The notes: generated by a model not told the origin, from the letters alone. 64,000 nt of DNA from Paraglaciecola sp. T6c (GCF_000014225.1 NC_008228.1:4154001-4218000), one strand, 5' to 3'. Numbered from the stretch's first letter, positions 8,182-17,893 are shown. Numbers and translations: made by a program.

Positions 8182-9303
8182 ATGAAACAGTTAACCCGGT
8201 TAGACATATCAGACATATTACATGGCTGCGCAGTACTTGGCACCGGTGGCGGTGGTGAGCTCAGCGAAGGTTTTCGCTATATTGAAGCCGCCTTTGCTGA
8301 GGGTAAAACCTTCACCTTGGTAGACATCGATGAAGTCCCAGACGGTGAAAAGCTATGTACACCTTATATGCTAGGTGCGCTAACCGCTATTTCTGGGGAA
8401 GAAGAGCAAGAATATGCCGCTCTGCCAAGAGCAAGCGGTATTCCCATGTTAGCAGCCTATGAGCGCCTACAAGCCCTGACGGGTGATGATTATTACGGCA
8501 CTATTTGCTGTGAACTCGGTGGCTCCAATACGGCTATCTCCTTTTATCTAGCCGCCATGACAGACGGTTACATTATTGATGCCGACCCCGCTGGGCGCGC
8601 CGTACCCGAAATCACTCACTCAACCTATTATTTCAATGGTTTGCCTGCCGCGCCTATCGTGACGGCTAATGAATTTGGTGAGTGCTTTATCTGTGAAAAC
8701 GTTGCAGATGACCAACGCGCTGAGCGTGTTGTGCGCGCCCTTGCTATGGTGAGTCGCAATGACATTGCAGCGATAGATCACGCTTTACCTGTGGAACAGC
8801 TTCGCGGTGCAGTGATTCCTGGCACCATCAGCAAAGCCTTAAACGTCGGTCAAGCTATTCGCTTAGCGGTTCAAGAACAAGATGACATTGCCGATGCCAT
8901 CGCCGATTGCGCCGGTGGCTATGTGGCGTTTCGCGGCAACGTTAGCCAGTTTCATTTTGAGACCAAAGATGGATTCACCTTAGGCACTATCGACATTCAA
9001 GGCCACAGCCAGTACCAAGGCTCGACGTATGCTATTGATGTAAAGAATGAAAACATGGCGGCGCGTTTAAATGGCGTAGTAGATGTAACCATTCCTGATC
9101 TGATTTGTGTACTGGACGTGGATAACAATGTACCTGTGACTAATCCTTATCACAAAGTCGGGGCTAATTTGGCAGTCGTCATTTTACCTGCGCCGAAGGA
9201 GTTCACTGGCGAGAAAGGTCTTTCGGTATTCGGTCCTGCGTACGCAGGGATTGATCAAGCGTACGAATGCGCGGTGAGTAAGCATTTCGCTCAGCTTAAA
9301 TAA
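8182..9303 (+). CDS. DUF917 family protein (S-methyl-thiohydantoin desulfurase type)
   Basis: The 373-residue product starts at the ATG at 8182, chosen because it has a GAGGA ribosome-binding site 7 bases upstream. An in-frame ATG at 8152 lacks one. The N-terminal motif LGTGGGGELSEG (about residues 16-27) and the overall length match DUF917, a family named for S-methyl thiohydantoin desulfurase and often found beside hydantoin racemases, hydantoinases and NCS1 transporters. With the upstream permease and receptor it makes a credible hydantoin/thiohydantoin or related ring catabolism set, although no hydantoinase is visible nearby. The family is secure; the reaction is an inference. Confidence 0.82.
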   Translation: MKQLTRLDISDILHGCAVLGTGGGGELSEGFRYIEAAFAEGKTFTLVDIDEVPDGEKLCTPYMLGALTAISGEEEQEYAALPRASGIPMLAAYERLQALTGDDYYGTICCELGGSNTAISFYLAAMTDGYIIDADPAGRAVPEITHSTYYFNGLPAAPIVTANEFGECFICENVADDQRAERVVRALAMVSRNDIAAIDHALPVEQLRGAVIPGTISKALNVGQAIRLAVQEQDDIADAIADCAGGYVAFRGNVSQFHFETKDGFTLGTIDIQGHSQYQGSTYAIDVKNENMAARLNGVVDVTIPDLICVLDVDNNVPVTNPYHKVGANLAVVILPAPKEFTGEKGLSVFGPAYAGIDQAYECAVSKHFAQLK

Positions 9304-9409
9304 ATCTGCCTAATTCAGATATAAGGAGCCCATTTTACGAGTATCTCGCTCGTTAAATTGGCTTTGATATCAATACGCGTTTCATATGAAAAAAGGCATG
9401 ATTACGCCG

Positions 9410-10108
9410 TTAAATTACACTTGGAGGAGCAACCGTTTGCCACTCGCCTTGGGCTAAATCTTGCAGCCTGTATTGACCAAATTGACTGCGATGCAGGGCT
9501 TCAACGTGATAACCGCAAGCGGCAAACATACGCCTCACTTGATGATATTTTCCTTCATTTAACGTCACGTTCGCTACATTTTCACTGACTATTTCTATTT
9601 TCGCGGGCAAGCACTGCTCAGCCCCTTCACCCAATACCACGCCTTTAGCGAATGAATCAATGATGTCACTTTGCAACGGGCAATCCACGCTCACTTGATA
9701 CACCTTGTCTACGTGGTGCTTGGGGGACGTGAGTTGATGTACTAACTTGGTGTCATCGGTCACTAGAATAAGTCCGCTGGTGTCTTTGTCTAATCGGCCG
9801 ACGCTGACTATTTTTGGGTTTCGAAATTCCCAGCGCTCAGGCAGCAAATCGTAAATACGCATGCCCTCGTTATTGTCATGACTGCACACATAACCTAAGG
9901 GCTTATTCAGCATCACGAGAATGCCATCAGGAGCATCAAGGGCTTCGCCGTCTACCCGCACGGTGGCAGGATCAACTTTTAACGCGGGAGATTTAGCGAA
10001 TTCACCTTTGACGGTAACGCGTTTGCCTTTGAGTAAGTATCGGGCTTCTTTGCGGCTGCAATAGCCTAAATTACTCAGTAGCTGGTCAAGACGTTTAAGG
10101 GCGGGCAT
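9410..10108 (-). CDS. rsuA: 16S rRNA pseudouridine synthase RsuA
   Basis: This 232-residue RsuA/RluB-family enzyme has an N-terminal S4 RNA-binding domain (about residues 1-60, MPALKRLDQLLSNLGYCSRK) and a catalytic domain with the active-site motif GRLDKDTSGLILVTDD, whose Asp is the nucleophile. RsuA makes pseudouridine 516 of 16S rRNA. The start at 10108 is preferred over one 39 bases upstream because TTGGAG lies 5 bases before it and RsuA proteins normally begin at the S4 domain. The length is typical. It is convergent with the DUF917 gene. Confidence 0.88.
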   Translation of the reverse strand: MPALKRLDQLLSNLGYCSRKEARYLLKGKRVTVKGEFAKSPALKVDPATVRVDGEALDAPDGILVMLNKPLGYVCSHDNNEGMRIYDLLPERWEFRNPKIVSVGRLDKDTSGLILVTDDTKLVHQLTSPKHHVDKVYQVSVDCPLQSDIIDSFAKGVVLGEGAEQCLPAKIEIVSENVANVTLNEGKYHQVRRMFAACGYHVEALHRSQFGQYRLQDLAQGEWQTVAPPSVI

Positions 10109-10227
10109 AGGGCTCCAAGGATGAAATACGAACATTGATAGATTCACAGCACACGTACTAGCATGCTCAGGGGCACAAAGTATGTCACATAAGTGCCCAA
10201 AAGTACGGTGGCTAAAGCAGAGGCGAT

Positions 10228-11826
10228 TTAGGATTCAAATGGGATCTGCTGTTGCTTAAAGAAGGTTTCAAGCGCCTGAGTATGTTGTCGATAATGCTTC
10301 CAGCGGCCGATTGAGGATTGATTGATCGGTTGTCGCACTTGGACTTTGCTGGCTGTTGACACAGGGGCTTGATTGCGCTCTACATGCAAACACTCTTGTT
10401 GCCATGACAAACCACAAAATGACAGTAAATCACGAATATTGGTCTCAGGATTGCGCACCAAATCTTCATAATTAAGTAGCTTGAAGTTATCCGTGCCCGT
10501 GGCCTGCCATTGATGTACCAGCGTGTGAAAGCGACTATAAAAGCGCCCGATATTCTGCAAATTATAGGCGTAGGCATAGTACGGGCTATTCAGTGAAAAC
10601 AACTGGCGATAATTACCGACACTGGTATCCATTGGGTCTCGTAGTAAACAAATGATTTTTGCATTAGGTAAAGCGCGACGAATGAGGCCAATGTAGAAAA
10701 AGTTAAACGGTAGCTTATCCACAAAATGGGGAGTATCTCCCACTATGGCTTGCGTGCGTTGAATATACCGCTGGCCTATTTTTGCAGGCTCAATTTGCAT
10801 GGCTTTGCGCAATGTTTCTACGTCTAACACCGTGGGTGATGGCGTTTTGGCTAACTCTTTCACTGCCACGCCAAAATCTTGTAGTTCTCCCGCTGATAAC
10901 ACCTCGCTATGATTACTTAGGATACGCTCAACTAACGTGGTGCCAGAACGAGGCATGCCCATCACAAAAATGGGCTGGTGCGAGCTATCACCCGCTTTAG
11001 CATAATCACCCGCTTGAGAATAATCGCGGTCTAAATCCTTGAGCTGGGTTTGCTCTACGCAATCGAAAAACGCGGCATCGTCAGCAAATTCATAACCGAT
11101 ACTCGCCAGCTTCGCGCTTTTGGCATTTTCAAGTACATCAAATGCGCTAGTGTAATCTTTTAGTCCTTCGTATTCTTTAGCCAGTGCGTGGGCAATATGC
11201 ATGGCACCATCAACCGTTTTGGTGCGTTTCGCAGCGGCTCGAAGGCGTGGAATATGATTGTTATCAGCACTGATGCCACCTAAGTCTGCCAAAGCAAAGT
11301 GCGCTTGGTTATAATCTGGAGCGATGCTAATGGCTCGCTCAAAATGTGCTCTAGCATCCTCAAACTTACCTGCGAATTTACTCGATACCCCAGCGTTATA
11401 GTAAAAGTGCGCATTATGTTTATCTAGCGACAACGCCTTACTGAAATACCCCAATGCTTTTTCATGCTGGCCAACTCGGCTAAGTGCTACGCCTAGTGTA
11501 TCAAGCGCAAGGGGCTTGCTGAGCTGTTCAAGAGGCGCATTGGCTGTGGCATCAAGTACAGATTGTGATTCACCGCGCAATGAATGGCATTTGGCTAAAT
11601 AGGCAAAGTATTCAGCTTGCGGCGCGATGGCATTCGCTTTTTCAATTAACTTAATCGCCTTGGCAATTTGACCGACTTCGAGGTTGATCATAGCCAATAA
11701 AAAATAACCATCGTGATCGCATGGATCCTGTTTCACGATCTGTACGCACACGCTATGGGCTTTAGCAAAATCACGCTGATTAAGCGCATAAATGGCTTGT
11801 TGATGCAGTTGCTTAATATCTAGCAT
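10228..11826 (-). CDS. TPR-repeat sulfotransferase family protein
   Basis: The 532-residue product has tetratricopeptide repeats over about residues 1-200 (for example HNAHFYYNAGVSSKFAGKFE) and a C-terminal sulfotransferase domain. The 5'-phosphosulfate-binding loop is clear (FVMGMPRSGTTLVERIL, about 286-302), as is the 3'-phosphate-binding region (LLRDPMDTSVGNYRQLF, about 393-409). Such TPR-sulfotransferases are common in marine bacteria and use PAPS, but the acceptor is generally unknown. There is no signal peptide, so it is probably cytoplasmic. The neighbour upstream on the same strand is a TonB receptor, separated by a terminator. Confidence 0.88.
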   Translation of the reverse strand: MLDIKQLHQQAIYALNQRDFAKAHSVCVQIVKQDPCDHDGYFLLAMINLEVGQIAKAIKLIEKANAIAPQAEYFAYLAKCHSLRGESQSVLDATANAPLEQLSKPLALDTLGVALSRVGQHEKALGYFSKALSLDKHNAHFYYNAGVSSKFAGKFEDARAHFERAISIAPDYNQAHFALADLGGISADNNHIPRLRAAAKRTKTVDGAMHIAHALAKEYEGLKDYTSAFDVLENAKSAKLASIGYEFADDAAFFDCVEQTQLKDLDRDYSQAGDYAKAGDSSHQPIFVMGMPRSGTTLVERILSNHSEVLSAGELQDFGVAVKELAKTPSPTVLDVETLRKAMQIEPAKIGQRYIQRTQAIVGDTPHFVDKLPFNFFYIGLIRRALPNAKIICLLRDPMDTSVGNYRQLFSLNSPYYAYAYNLQNIGRFYSRFHTLVHQWQATGTDNFKLLNYEDLVRNPETNIRDLLSFCGLSWQQECLHVERNQAPVSTASKVQVRQPINQSSIGRWKHYRQHTQALETFFKQQQIPFES

Positions 11827-11873
11827 AGGTTTCTTGTCACTTTATATGGAACTGGGCTGCTTTGTTCACTTAT

Positions 11874-11900
11874 AAAAAAGGGCACTCAGCGCCCTTTTTA
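11874..11900 (-). terminator. Intrinsic terminator after the second TonB receptor
   Basis: A stem AAAAAGGGC / GCCCTTTTT with a 7-base loop lies between the TonB receptor (ends 11924) and the sulfotransferase (starts 11826), both on the minus strand. The A/T flanks make it U-tailed in either direction. Confidence 0.85.
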
Positions 11901-11923
11901 TGCATTAAGAATTTTAGCCTAAA

Positions 11924-14374
11924 CTACATCTCAAATTGGTAATTAAATTTAAGCCCAACTGTGCGCGGTCTCTCTAAGTAATGACCATAGTAACGCAATA
12001 TATCACCTCGGTTCGAGTTAGTATCAGGGGCTACCGCCAAACCAATATCACCCAAATCATTTCGTGATGAGCTCACGGCGTATTTGTCAAAGAGGTTGTC
12101 CACGTAAAGGGTGACCGACCAATCTTCGTCAGACAAAGACGCGCTTAAATTACTTAGCGCATATCCTGAAATAATTTCGCCAGATTCGTGCAGGCCTATT
12201 TTAGAGTAAATATCGCTTTGCGCCGTTAGGCCGTAGGTCACATCTAATAATTTATCGCCAAACACTTCTGTAGAGTATTTAACTCCAAGGGAGAACTGGT
12301 GCTCCGGCGAACCTGGTAGGCGATCGCCGTCAAGGCCATCAGAGTCATCGAACAACTGAGCTACATCTTCGGTCAATTCAGCTTTGGTGTAAGCATAAGT
12401 GGCATAGGCACTGAATTCATCGCTAAAAATTGCGCGTGACATCATCTCAACGCCTTTTGAATTAGCTTTGCCGGCATTAACCAAAATAGTCTGCTGACCA
12501 TTTTCCGTGGTGCCCGTGACTTGAGCGTCATCCCAATCCACGTTGAACAAGGCCATATTGAAATGGAATCTGTTTTTTAGCCATGTGCTTTTCAAGCCAA
12601 GTTCGTAATTGGTTGTGGTATCAGGTGCGTAAATTTGCTCATCGGGTAAAGCGCAGACTTCTTGTGTATCCCCTGATAAGTCGGGAGGACAAGCCCCCAC
12701 ACCATTTGAGCCACCAATACGAAAGCCTTCGCTGACCGTGACATACCCCATCACATCAGTCGTAATTTGATAACTGGCGTTAAACTTAAACAAACTCCCA
12801 CTGTCGTCGGCTTCATTTTCAAGGGGGATCAAGATAATTTCATCTCCTTGCCTAAAGTCTTCAGCACCTTCTTCAACCGAAATAGAGGTATACAACAAAG
12901 GTAAATCAACGTCAGATGCGGTTTCTAAATCGTATTGATAAAAACGAGCCCCTAAGGTGATATCTAATTGCTCAGTGACCGCATAACTTACTTCCCCATA
13001 CAGGGCTTTTTCAGTTACTTCTGTTTCATCAAACGATATGTATTCGAGATCATCAGTACGTAAATTGCCTCCTGTTTCCCACGTCTCTATCGCATATTCA
13101 TCGAAGTTCGGCGTGAACTCTAAGCTTCTGCCGTCGCTTTCAATCTTGTTATAAAAAACACCCGCGATCCAACTTAGGTCAGAATCATTTTTAGATACCA
13201 AACGTAGCTCTTGAGTGAAGATATCTCGATTGTCTTCTTCTCTGGTGTAACTCGAAAACGCAGGAAACTCTTCGTAGCTATAGGCAAGGCGGATCAATAA
13301 ATCGGTTTGATCTCGCTGACCAACCGCTTCGAACGTGGATTTGCCTGTTGCGGAGACCAACTCAGCAAACCCCAAATCAACGGAGAGCTCTAAACTGAGC
13401 AAGTCGTCTTCTTTTTCACGGGGCTCTTCGTAGCGATAAGCTGATTCGTACTTTCCGATGATGTCATTCAAACCATTATCTGGCGATAATCCGTTGTAAT
13501 GAACAATAGAGCGCCCTTCCACTTCTTGCTTTTGATACATATAAGTCAGTGTGGCGTCAATGTTTTCGGTGGGTGTCCAGCGCAGGGCAACGCGGCCTGA
13601 AAGGGTATCTTCGCCGTTAGCATCTTTTTTCGAGCGCAGGTTACTGTCAACATCCCTTGCATCTGTCCAATCAGGATCAGCAATGGAAACCCCACCTTCA
13701 CGCACTAGGTAGTTATAATCAACAAAACCGGGATCATGGAATTTGTTTAGCGACATACGCACGCCAAGCACGTCTTCAATCAAAGGGGTATTGAAAACAA
13801 AGCCCCCCTCTGCACCGACACTATCGCTCTCATTTACGCTAAACACATTGCCTGTGACTTCACCAGAGGTGACATCTAACTCTACCTTATTAGGCAAATA
13901 ACGAATGGCTCCGCCTAGGGTGCCGGCGCCGTAGAGGGTACCTTGTGGACCGATTAATACTTCAACGCGCTGAATATCGTTCAAGCGCATATTAATGAAT
14001 AGGGGAATTTCACCCACATAAGTTGATACGGTGCCGCCGTCTGAACTTGGGCCTGAAGAGTTGGTATTTAACCCACGTACGATAATAGGAGAGTCATTAC
14101 GCCCGCCCTGATCAGTAATGGTTAAACCCGGAACCCAGCGGGCTACATCGTCTAAGTCGGCGATATTTTGCTCAGCCAAGGTATCAGAAGTCAGGGCGGT
14201 AATGTTCAACGGTGCTTCCTGCAATGAACCAGCGCGGCGTGTCGCTGTGACTTCGATAGTTTCAATTCCATTCTCTGCGCTTTGCGCCATAACCGATGGG
14301 ATTGGCGCAAACGTGGCTGAAACTGCCAAAGCAATTGATGTGTGTTTTGTTAGGAAGCGTTTAGTGATCGCCAT
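11924..14374 (-). CDS. TonB-dependent outer-membrane receptor
   Basis: The 816-residue receptor starts at the ATG at 14374, which begins a good signal peptide (MAITKRFLTKHTSIALAVSA to VMAQ) and follows an AAGAGA ribosome-binding site. An upstream in-frame ATG would add 30 unlikely residues. Next come a TonB-box-like segment (IETIEVTATRRAG), a plug domain (including VEVLIGPQGTLYGAGTLGGAIRY) and a beta barrel with many acidic loops. The last residues are NYQFEM, so the usual terminal aromatic residue is followed by two extra residues. Substrate unknown. No siderophore or glycan genes adjoin it. Confidence 0.9.
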   Translation of the reverse strand: MAITKRFLTKHTSIALAVSATFAPIPSVMAQSAENGIETIEVTATRRAGSLQEAPLNITALTSDTLAEQNIADLDDVARWVPGLTITDQGGRNDSPIIVRGLNTNSSGPSSDGGTVSTYVGEIPLFINMRLNDIQRVEVLIGPQGTLYGAGTLGGAIRYLPNKVELDVTSGEVTGNVFSVNESDSVGAEGGFVFNTPLIEDVLGVRMSLNKFHDPGFVDYNYLVREGGVSIADPDWTDARDVDSNLRSKKDANGEDTLSGRVALRWTPTENIDATLTYMYQKQEVEGRSIVHYNGLSPDNGLNDIIGKYESAYRYEEPREKEDDLLSLELSVDLGFAELVSATGKSTFEAVGQRDQTDLLIRLAYSYEEFPAFSSYTREEDNRDIFTQELRLVSKNDSDLSWIAGVFYNKIESDGRSLEFTPNFDEYAIETWETGGNLRTDDLEYISFDETEVTEKALYGEVSYAVTEQLDITLGARFYQYDLETASDVDLPLLYTSISVEEGAEDFRQGDEIILIPLENEADDSGSLFKFNASYQITTDVMGYVTVSEGFRIGGSNGVGACPPDLSGDTQEVCALPDEQIYAPDTTTNYELGLKSTWLKNRFHFNMALFNVDWDDAQVTGTTENGQQTILVNAGKANSKGVEMMSRAIFSDEFSAYATYAYTKAELTEDVAQLFDDSDGLDGDRLPGSPEHQFSLGVKYSTEVFGDKLLDVTYGLTAQSDIYSKIGLHESGEIISGYALSNLSASLSDEDWSVTLYVDNLFDKYAVSSSRNDLGDIGLAVAPDTNSNRGDILRYYGHYLERPRTVGLKFNYQFEM

Positions 14375-14941
14375 GTATGTGTTTCTCTTTTTTGTAGTGA
14401 ACGGTTTTAATTGTGAACAGTTGCGTAATTCGATGTTAATCCCAGCTAGCACAGCAGGTTTCATGCCTGCTTTTCTGATACTTTAGTGCATAGTCCGAGT
14501 GAAAAAAGCGCCGAAAATCTGCGTTATGCAGATATTTATGCACTAATTGTGGTTTTCTATAGCGATAAATTTAGAGCGCACCTTAATGATGCATTGTGTA
14601 ATGAAACTCAACTAATCTTTGCAAATATTGAGGTTTAGCTACGATTAAACTGGAATACGCACCAAATATAAGTGGTTAATCGTGCATAACTATTCAGTTT
14701 TTTATGAATCAGAGATATGAAAAGCAGCAGTTTTACGCGGTAAACCGATACCTTCACTACAGGGATATGCAGCCAAAGTTTAACTAACACAGTATCAAGC
14801 TAGCCGCTAAACGGTTTCAGCGCCTAAGTGCTTTTACCAGTTACTCTGGGCGTAAAGCTACGTAAATGACAATCGATACAGCGCTGTACTAAAAAAGATA
14901 GCAACGCAATTTTACGTATACGCTGCTATCAGCACTTTCCA
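14375..14941. other. Intergenic region between hmp and the TonB receptor
   Basis: This 567-bp stretch holds the hmp terminator (14891-14930) at one end and the promoter region of the TonB receptor at the other. A short perfect inverted repeat (ATCTGC / GCAGAT, 5-bp gap) lies at 14517-14533, about 145 bases before the receptor start, and could be an operator. I see no gene here. Confidence 0.5.
14891..14930 (-). terminator. Intrinsic terminator after hmp
   Basis: On the minus strand a 10-bp stem with one mismatch (GATAGCAGCG / CGTTGCTATC, 14-base loop) is followed by TTTTTTAG. It begins 11 bases after the hmp stop codon and would end the NO-response transcript. Confidence 0.85.
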
Positions 14942-16132
14942 TTATAAATCGCTATGTGGACCAAATACTTCGTAGTGGATCTGTGCGTCTTTAACACCCA
15001 ACTCGAGCAATTGTTTTTTGACAAATGCCATAAAGCCAGTGGGGCCGCAAACATAAAAATGACCGCTACTGATAGGCAAATCATCCCCAAGGGGCGCTAG
15101 TGACATTAAGCCAGTAGTGACGCTGTCAGCCTTAGGTGCTTGGCTTGCATACCAAGTATGCGTGCTAAGTTGTGGTGTATTTTTTTCAAGTTCAGCAACT
15201 CGCTTGATGAAGGAGTGTTGCTCTGGGTTTTCACACGCATGCAAAAAATGTATTGGCGTCGTTGGGTGGCTCTCAACTGTCGCTTCCAGCATCGACATCA
15301 TCGGCGTTAAGCCTACGCCAGCTGAAATAAGTACAGTAGGCAAATGTTGGTTCTGCTGAAAAAAGTCGCCTGCTGGTGGCAATACATCAATCACGTCACC
15401 TTGCTCGACAGAGTCATGCAAATGATTTGAAACTAAACCCTTAACTTCCCCCTGCTCCCGCTTAACACTGATACGGTATGTTTCACCATTAGGTTTGTCT
15501 GATAACGAGTACTGACGCATTTCACAGAACTCAACGTGTTTCGGTTGTACTTTGACCCCCAAATATTGACCAGGTTTATAACCTACAACAGGTTTGCCAT
15601 CCACCGGCGATAATACAAAACTAGTGACCAACGCCGATTCCGGCGTTTTGCTTAGCACTGTGAATTGTCGCGTTCCTAACCAGCCTCCGTGCGCTTTTTC
15701 AGTTAGGTTATACAAATCTTCTTCCCGGTTGATAAATATTCCTGCCAACGCGCCGTAAGCCTCAACCCAAGCTTGCTCTACATCAGGGGTAAAGGCTTCA
15801 GGGGCTAATTCCCGCAGCGTTTCGATAAGGTGGTGGCCCACAATATCGTAGTGCTCAGGTTGAATAAAAAAGCTGGTGTGTTTGTGTGCCACCCGCTCAA
15901 CAACCTCACCTAACGCGCTCAAGTTATCGATATTTTTTGCGTAAGCGGCAATCGCATTAAATAATGCAAATTGCTGACGGCCATTGGCCTGATTCGCCAT
16001 ATTGAATATGTTTTTCAGCTCAGGATTTAAACGGAACATACGTTGATAAAAATGATCGGTAATGGCTACGCCGGCGGACTCCAAAAGGGGAACAGTACTT
16101 TTAACAGTGGCGATAGTTTGAGCGGATAACAT
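14942..16132 (-). CDS. hmp: Flavohaemoglobin, NO dioxygenase Hmp
   Basis: The 396-residue protein is a full-length flavohaemoglobin. The globin domain covers about residues 1-137 (proximal His in AHKHTSFFI). The FAD domain contains the RQYSLSD motif, and the NAD(P)H domain has ISAGVGLTPMMSML, VCGPTGFM and the terminal YEVFGP. It converts NO and O2 to nitrate using NAD(P)H in the cytoplasm. It is the last gene of an apparent operon with the small membrane protein gene and nnrS, 95 bases after nnrS. I see no separate promoter in that gap, so NorR/sigma-54 control from upstream is likely. Confidence 0.95.
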   Translation of the reverse strand: MLSAQTIATVKSTVPLLESAGVAITDHFYQRMFRLNPELKNIFNMANQANGRQQFALFNAIAAYAKNIDNLSALGEVVERVAHKHTSFFIQPEHYDIVGHHLIETLRELAPEAFTPDVEQAWVEAYGALAGIFINREEDLYNLTEKAHGGWLGTRQFTVLSKTPESALVTSFVLSPVDGKPVVGYKPGQYLGVKVQPKHVEFCEMRQYSLSDKPNGETYRISVKREQGEVKGLVSNHLHDSVEQGDVIDVLPPAGDFFQQNQHLPTVLISAGVGLTPMMSMLEATVESHPTTPIHFLHACENPEQHSFIKRVAELEKNTPQLSTHTWYASQAPKADSVTTGLMSLAPLGDDLPISSGHFYVCGPTGFMAFVKKQLLELGVKDAQIHYEVFGPHSDL

Positions 16133-16227
16133 ATAAAATCTCTTGCTGTGAATGATGTTGATGTGAGTAAAAACAATAAAATATGGTGGTCAGTAAACGT
16201 CGTTGTATACCGGTCTAGATAGCCTTT

Positions 16228-17496
16228 TTAGCCTGGTTTTCCATCGACTCTGGCCTTGGTTAACACGGGCCAGTAATACACAAAAAACAGAATAAAGGCT
16301 GTTGACCAGAGCCATGCACTAAGTTGCCAAAAAAGGAGTACCTGCTCGCTAAGCGATGCGAATACACGTACGAAACCTGCGACTAAAAGTAAAGCAAATG
16401 CAGCACTTATACCGCGGGATACGACTAACGCCCTCCCTGTATGTCCCAGTGACACTCGCGACATCATGCTTAAGATCATGGCCGAAATAGCGCTGATACT
16501 GATTAAGTGCAAGCTATCTTTTAAGGGTAAGCAGGAAGTCAATAAACTTACCCCCACCAGAGACAAGCCGATAGCCATGGCAAGGTATGCAAAGTGCAGT
16601 GACCATAACAATGAGACCGCCCAAACGCCCTGGGCAAACCATTGTCCCAAGCGCCAAAGATGTCCCACACCAAGTACAACCAAAACGATTGCAGTAAGAG
16701 TAGAAACAGGAGTAAAAAATTGAATGATAAAAAGTGCAACCGCCAGCAGAGAAAAAACCAGCAGCACTAAATCGAATCTAGGGTGTTTTACCTGCGGGCG
16801 GTTTAAGGCTCTGGCCGTGAAAAAAGGGATCACTCGGCCACCAATAACCGTGATTAACACACAGAATAAGAGCACCGCACTTTGTACCAACTGCGACGCC
16901 ATTACATAGGCCTGCTCATTGACGAGCGCAAAAAAGATGAGGTTTAGGCTAAACAGACCGCCCAATAAAGCGATGAGTATGTAATTAGAGGTATTTCTTG
17001 CTTTAATGACCAGATAACTGAAGCATCCAATCACACCCAGCCACCATAGTAATTGGCTGCATATGAAAAAACCTAGGCCCCACGGCGCGGCGCTGGATAC
17101 CCCACTTATCCGTGCGACAATCCACAGTCCACTTAGCATGATTAGCCATACACCATGAGCACTGCGAAGCCCTGTCCAGGTTTGCACAGCGGTCAGCAGA
17201 AAGCCTACGGCAATCATTGCGGCAAAACCAAATACCATCTCATGGGCATGCCATAAAGAAGGTGGCAATACGAAAGAATGTGACCCATGCCCGCTAAACC
17301 ACAATGCCCACACTATCAAGGCAATGACAGCCCAAAGCGCCCCTAGCAAGAAGAATGGCCGAAAGGCGAGTGACCATACAGCGGCCTGAGGCAACCCCAG
17401 TGCGGTTTCTTTTTTGCTCAAGGGCTCAGCGGGTTGGGCAAACTGGATGGAAGATTGACTCGATGCGCGCTTCTTCGATACTGCTGTTTTCGTCAT
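16228..17496 (-). CDS. nnrS: NnrS family membrane haem protein
   Basis: The 422-residue polytopic protein has about 12 transmembrane segments and matches NnrS (for example VWSLAFRPFFLLGALWAVIA near residue 38 and SLWHAHEMVFGFAAMIAVGF near 81). NnrS is a haem- and copper-binding membrane protein that protects against NO and the iron-nitrosyl complexes it forms. The ATG directly follows the TAG of the upstream 109-residue ORF with no gap, so translation is probably coupled. Its place between that ORF and hmp, under NorR sites, supports an NO-stress role. Confidence 0.92.
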   Translation of the reverse strand: MTKTAVSKKRASSQSSIQFAQPAEPLSKKETALGLPQAAVWSLAFRPFFLLGALWAVIALIVWALWFSGHGSHSFVLPPSLWHAHEMVFGFAAMIAVGFLLTAVQTWTGLRSAHGVWLIMLSGLWIVARISGVSSAAPWGLGFFICSQLLWWLGVIGCFSYLVIKARNTSNYILIALLGGLFSLNLIFFALVNEQAYVMASQLVQSAVLLFCVLITVIGGRVIPFFTARALNRPQVKHPRFDLVLLVFSLLAVALFIIQFFTPVSTLTAIVLVVLGVGHLWRLGQWFAQGVWAVSLLWSLHFAYLAMAIGLSLVGVSLLTSCLPLKDSLHLISISAISAMILSMMSRVSLGHTGRALVVSRGISAAFALLLVAGFVRVFASLSEQVLLFWQLSAWLWSTAFILFFVYYWPVLTKARVDGKPG

Positions 17497-17826
17497 CTAG
17501 AGCACCCGCTTATGTTGTTCATATTGCGCAATACACCGCACCACGTAAGCGACTTTCAGCACGCTAGCGCTGACAATGATCATAAGATGGCTTGCCACCT
17601 GAATTGGCATTGAAAAAAAGTGCGATAAGGGGTAACTCACTGCGATACATACCATGAGCAATGCCAGAGACACCGATAAGGTTATATTCGCAAACGTGAA
17701 CAATGCGCCAAAGCGCTTGGATACACTCTCGTTATTGACAACGTCCATGTACCAAGTGGCTATGTCGGTCATGCCTACGTTGGTCATTTGGGTATTAGTC
17801 ATGTCATTTGCGATAACGTTATTCAT
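17497..17826 (-). CDS. Small membrane protein heading the NO-response operon
   Basis: The 109-residue protein has a polar N-terminus rich in Met, Asn and Thr, then two hydrophobic segments (about residues 43-65 and 72-95) and a basic tail YEQHKRVL. I do not recognise a named family. Its stop abuts the nnrS ATG, and it is the first gene downstream of the sigma-54 promoter and NorR sites, so it belongs to the NO regulon. The position suggests a membrane accessory of NnrS or a sensor, but that is inference. Several upstream in-frame ATGs make the exact start uncertain. Confidence 0.75.
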   Translation of the reverse strand: MNNVIANDMTNTQMTNVGMTDIATWYMDVVNNESVSKRFGALFTFANITLSVSLALLMVCIAVSYPLSHFFSMPIQVASHLMIIVSASVLKVAYVVRCIAQYEQHKRVL

Positions 17827-17893
17827 CAGTGCCCCCAGAGTGCGCTGCTCAAAACCTGTTTTGGTTCTGCGTCAGCAGAGATACACTTTAGAT

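Noticed and set aside
9358-9588. Small plus-strand ORF after the DUF917 gene
   Set aside because: Most of it is antisense to rsuA and it has no recognisable domain or ribosome-binding site.
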